From Solirubrobacterales bacterium (GTDB lineage: Bacteria > Actinomycetota > Thermoleophilia > Solirubrobacterales > Solirubrobacteraceae): a stretch of 5,228 nucleotides of DNA. Below the pieces are notes generated by a model. It saw nothing but the letters and a program-made list of their open reading frames with translations, did not search any database and was not told the origin of the DNA. The stretch's first letter is position 1; each line of letters starts with the position of its first letter. Positions 4,751 through 5,228 of the stretch are shown here, one piece after another. The position numbers and the translations under genes were made by a program. The stretch covers positions 1-5,228 of the forward strand of contig PLYX01000029.1 of the NCBI GenBank assembly GCA_003151895.1, in the 5' to 3' direction.

Positions 4751-5228
4751 ATGGCGTCTGAGTCGTCCCCGCCGTCCCATGCTCCCTTGTCGGGACGCGC
4801 TGTCGTAGCTCAAGACATCACTAAGACCTTCCGCGTCCCCGAGGAACGTTCGCATACGCTCAAGGAGCGCGCCCTGCACCCGCTGCGGCGCTCCGGCCAC
4901 CAGACCTTCTCCGCCCTCAACGACATCTCCTTCGAGGTGCGCCGCGGCGAGTTCTTCGGGATCGCCGGGCGCAACGGCAGCGGCAAGAGCACGCTCCTGA
5001 AGTGCCTTGCGGGCATCTACGGGGTCGATACGGGCCGGATCTGGATGGATGGGCGACTGTCGACCTTCATCGAGCTGGGCGTGGGCTTCAATCCCGATCT
5101 CGCCGCACGCGACAACGTGGTGCTCAACGGCATCATGATGGGGCTCTCCCCGCGCGAGGCTCGCGCCCGCTATGACGCCGTGATCGACTTCGCCGAGCTG
5201 CGCGAGTTCGAGGAGCTCAAGCTCAAGA
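4751..5228 (+). CDS. Polysaccharide-export ABC transporter ATPase (Wzt/TagH type), 5' part
   Basis: The first 159 codons are present and the gene runs off the window. The protein is the cytoplasmic ATPase that, with a Wzm/TagG-type permease, moves lipid-linked surface polysaccharide or teichoic-acid-like polymers across the membrane. After a 17-residue lead come VVAQDITKTFRV (18-29), TLKERALHPLRR (36-47) and LNDISFEVRRGEFFGIAGRN (56-75), the Walker A loop GRNGSGKST (73-81), LLKCLAGIYGVDTGRIWMDG (82-101) and the family hallmark IELGVGFNPDLAARDNVVLNG (107-127), which distinguishes this subfamily from other ABC ATPases. The signature LSGGQ-type motif and Walker B lie beyond the edge. The ATG at 4751 is the only reasonable start, since an in-frame TGA lies at 4679-4681 with no ATG or GTG between. 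No strong ribosome site is seen. The adjacent locus to the right is probably a capsule or O-antigen cluster. A carbohydrate-binding C-terminal domain, as in Wzt, cannot be judged. Confidence 0.93.
   Translation, partial: MASESSPPSHAPLSGRAVVAQDITKTFRVPEERSHTLKERALHPLRRSGHQTFSALNDISFEVRRGEFFGIAGRNGSGKSTLLKCLAGIYGVDTGRIWMDGRLSTFIELGVGFNPDLAARDNVVLNGIMMGLSPREARARYDAVIDFAELREFEELKLK

Overview
The window looks like high-GC bacterial DNA, probably from an actinobacterium. The intact genes have strongly G/C-ending codons and no clear AGGAGG-type ribosome binding sites, and their protein styles (a Fic protein with a GWHDG...WPW region, a RES toxin, an NPYxPG...AGRE ATPase) are familiar from Actinomycetota. 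A Thermoleophilia/Solirubrobacterales-like source is a guess, not a measurement.

Layout. (1) 1-600: remains of a RES/Xre-type toxin-antitoxin pair on the + strand. An antitoxin tail of about 26 codons is followed directly by the N-terminal part of a RES-domain toxin that stops early. (2) 602-1404, - strand: a broken Fic-family gene. The N-terminal Fic domain (1404-1048) and the C-terminal GWHDG/WPW plus winged-helix region (937-602) survive, but the catalytic core with the HPFx(D/E)GNGR loop is missing. (3) 1405-1752: non-coding or unrecognised, with one copy of a 63-bp repeat and a likely terminator. (4) 1753-3075, - strand: an intact AAA_14/DUF4143 ATPase with a C-terminal PD-(D/E)xK-like region. 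It starts at GTG with a -10 box so close that its mRNA may be leaderless. (5) 3076-3482: a complex intergenic region holding three 22-bp-spaced repeats that resemble an IS21-type transposon end, the second copy of the 63-bp repeat, and a promoter with two palindromic operators. (6) 3483-4667, + strand: an intact stand-alone AAA ATPase with a C-terminal winged helix. (7) 4668-4750: two small hairpins. (8) 4751-end, + strand: the 5' part of a Wzt/TagH-type polysaccharide-export ABC ATPase, cut by the window edge.

Taken together, this is an accessory island of decayed toxin-like genes and two intact ATPase genes, next to what is probably a surface-polysaccharide locus. The strongest unexplained signal is the pair of 21-bp palindromes exactly 30 bp apart, one filling the promoter spacer and one overlapping the start codon of the winged-helix ATPase. 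This is a layout expected for tight, possibly self-imposed, repression. The other is the 63-bp duplication that brackets the AAA_14 gene and the transposon-end-like repeats.
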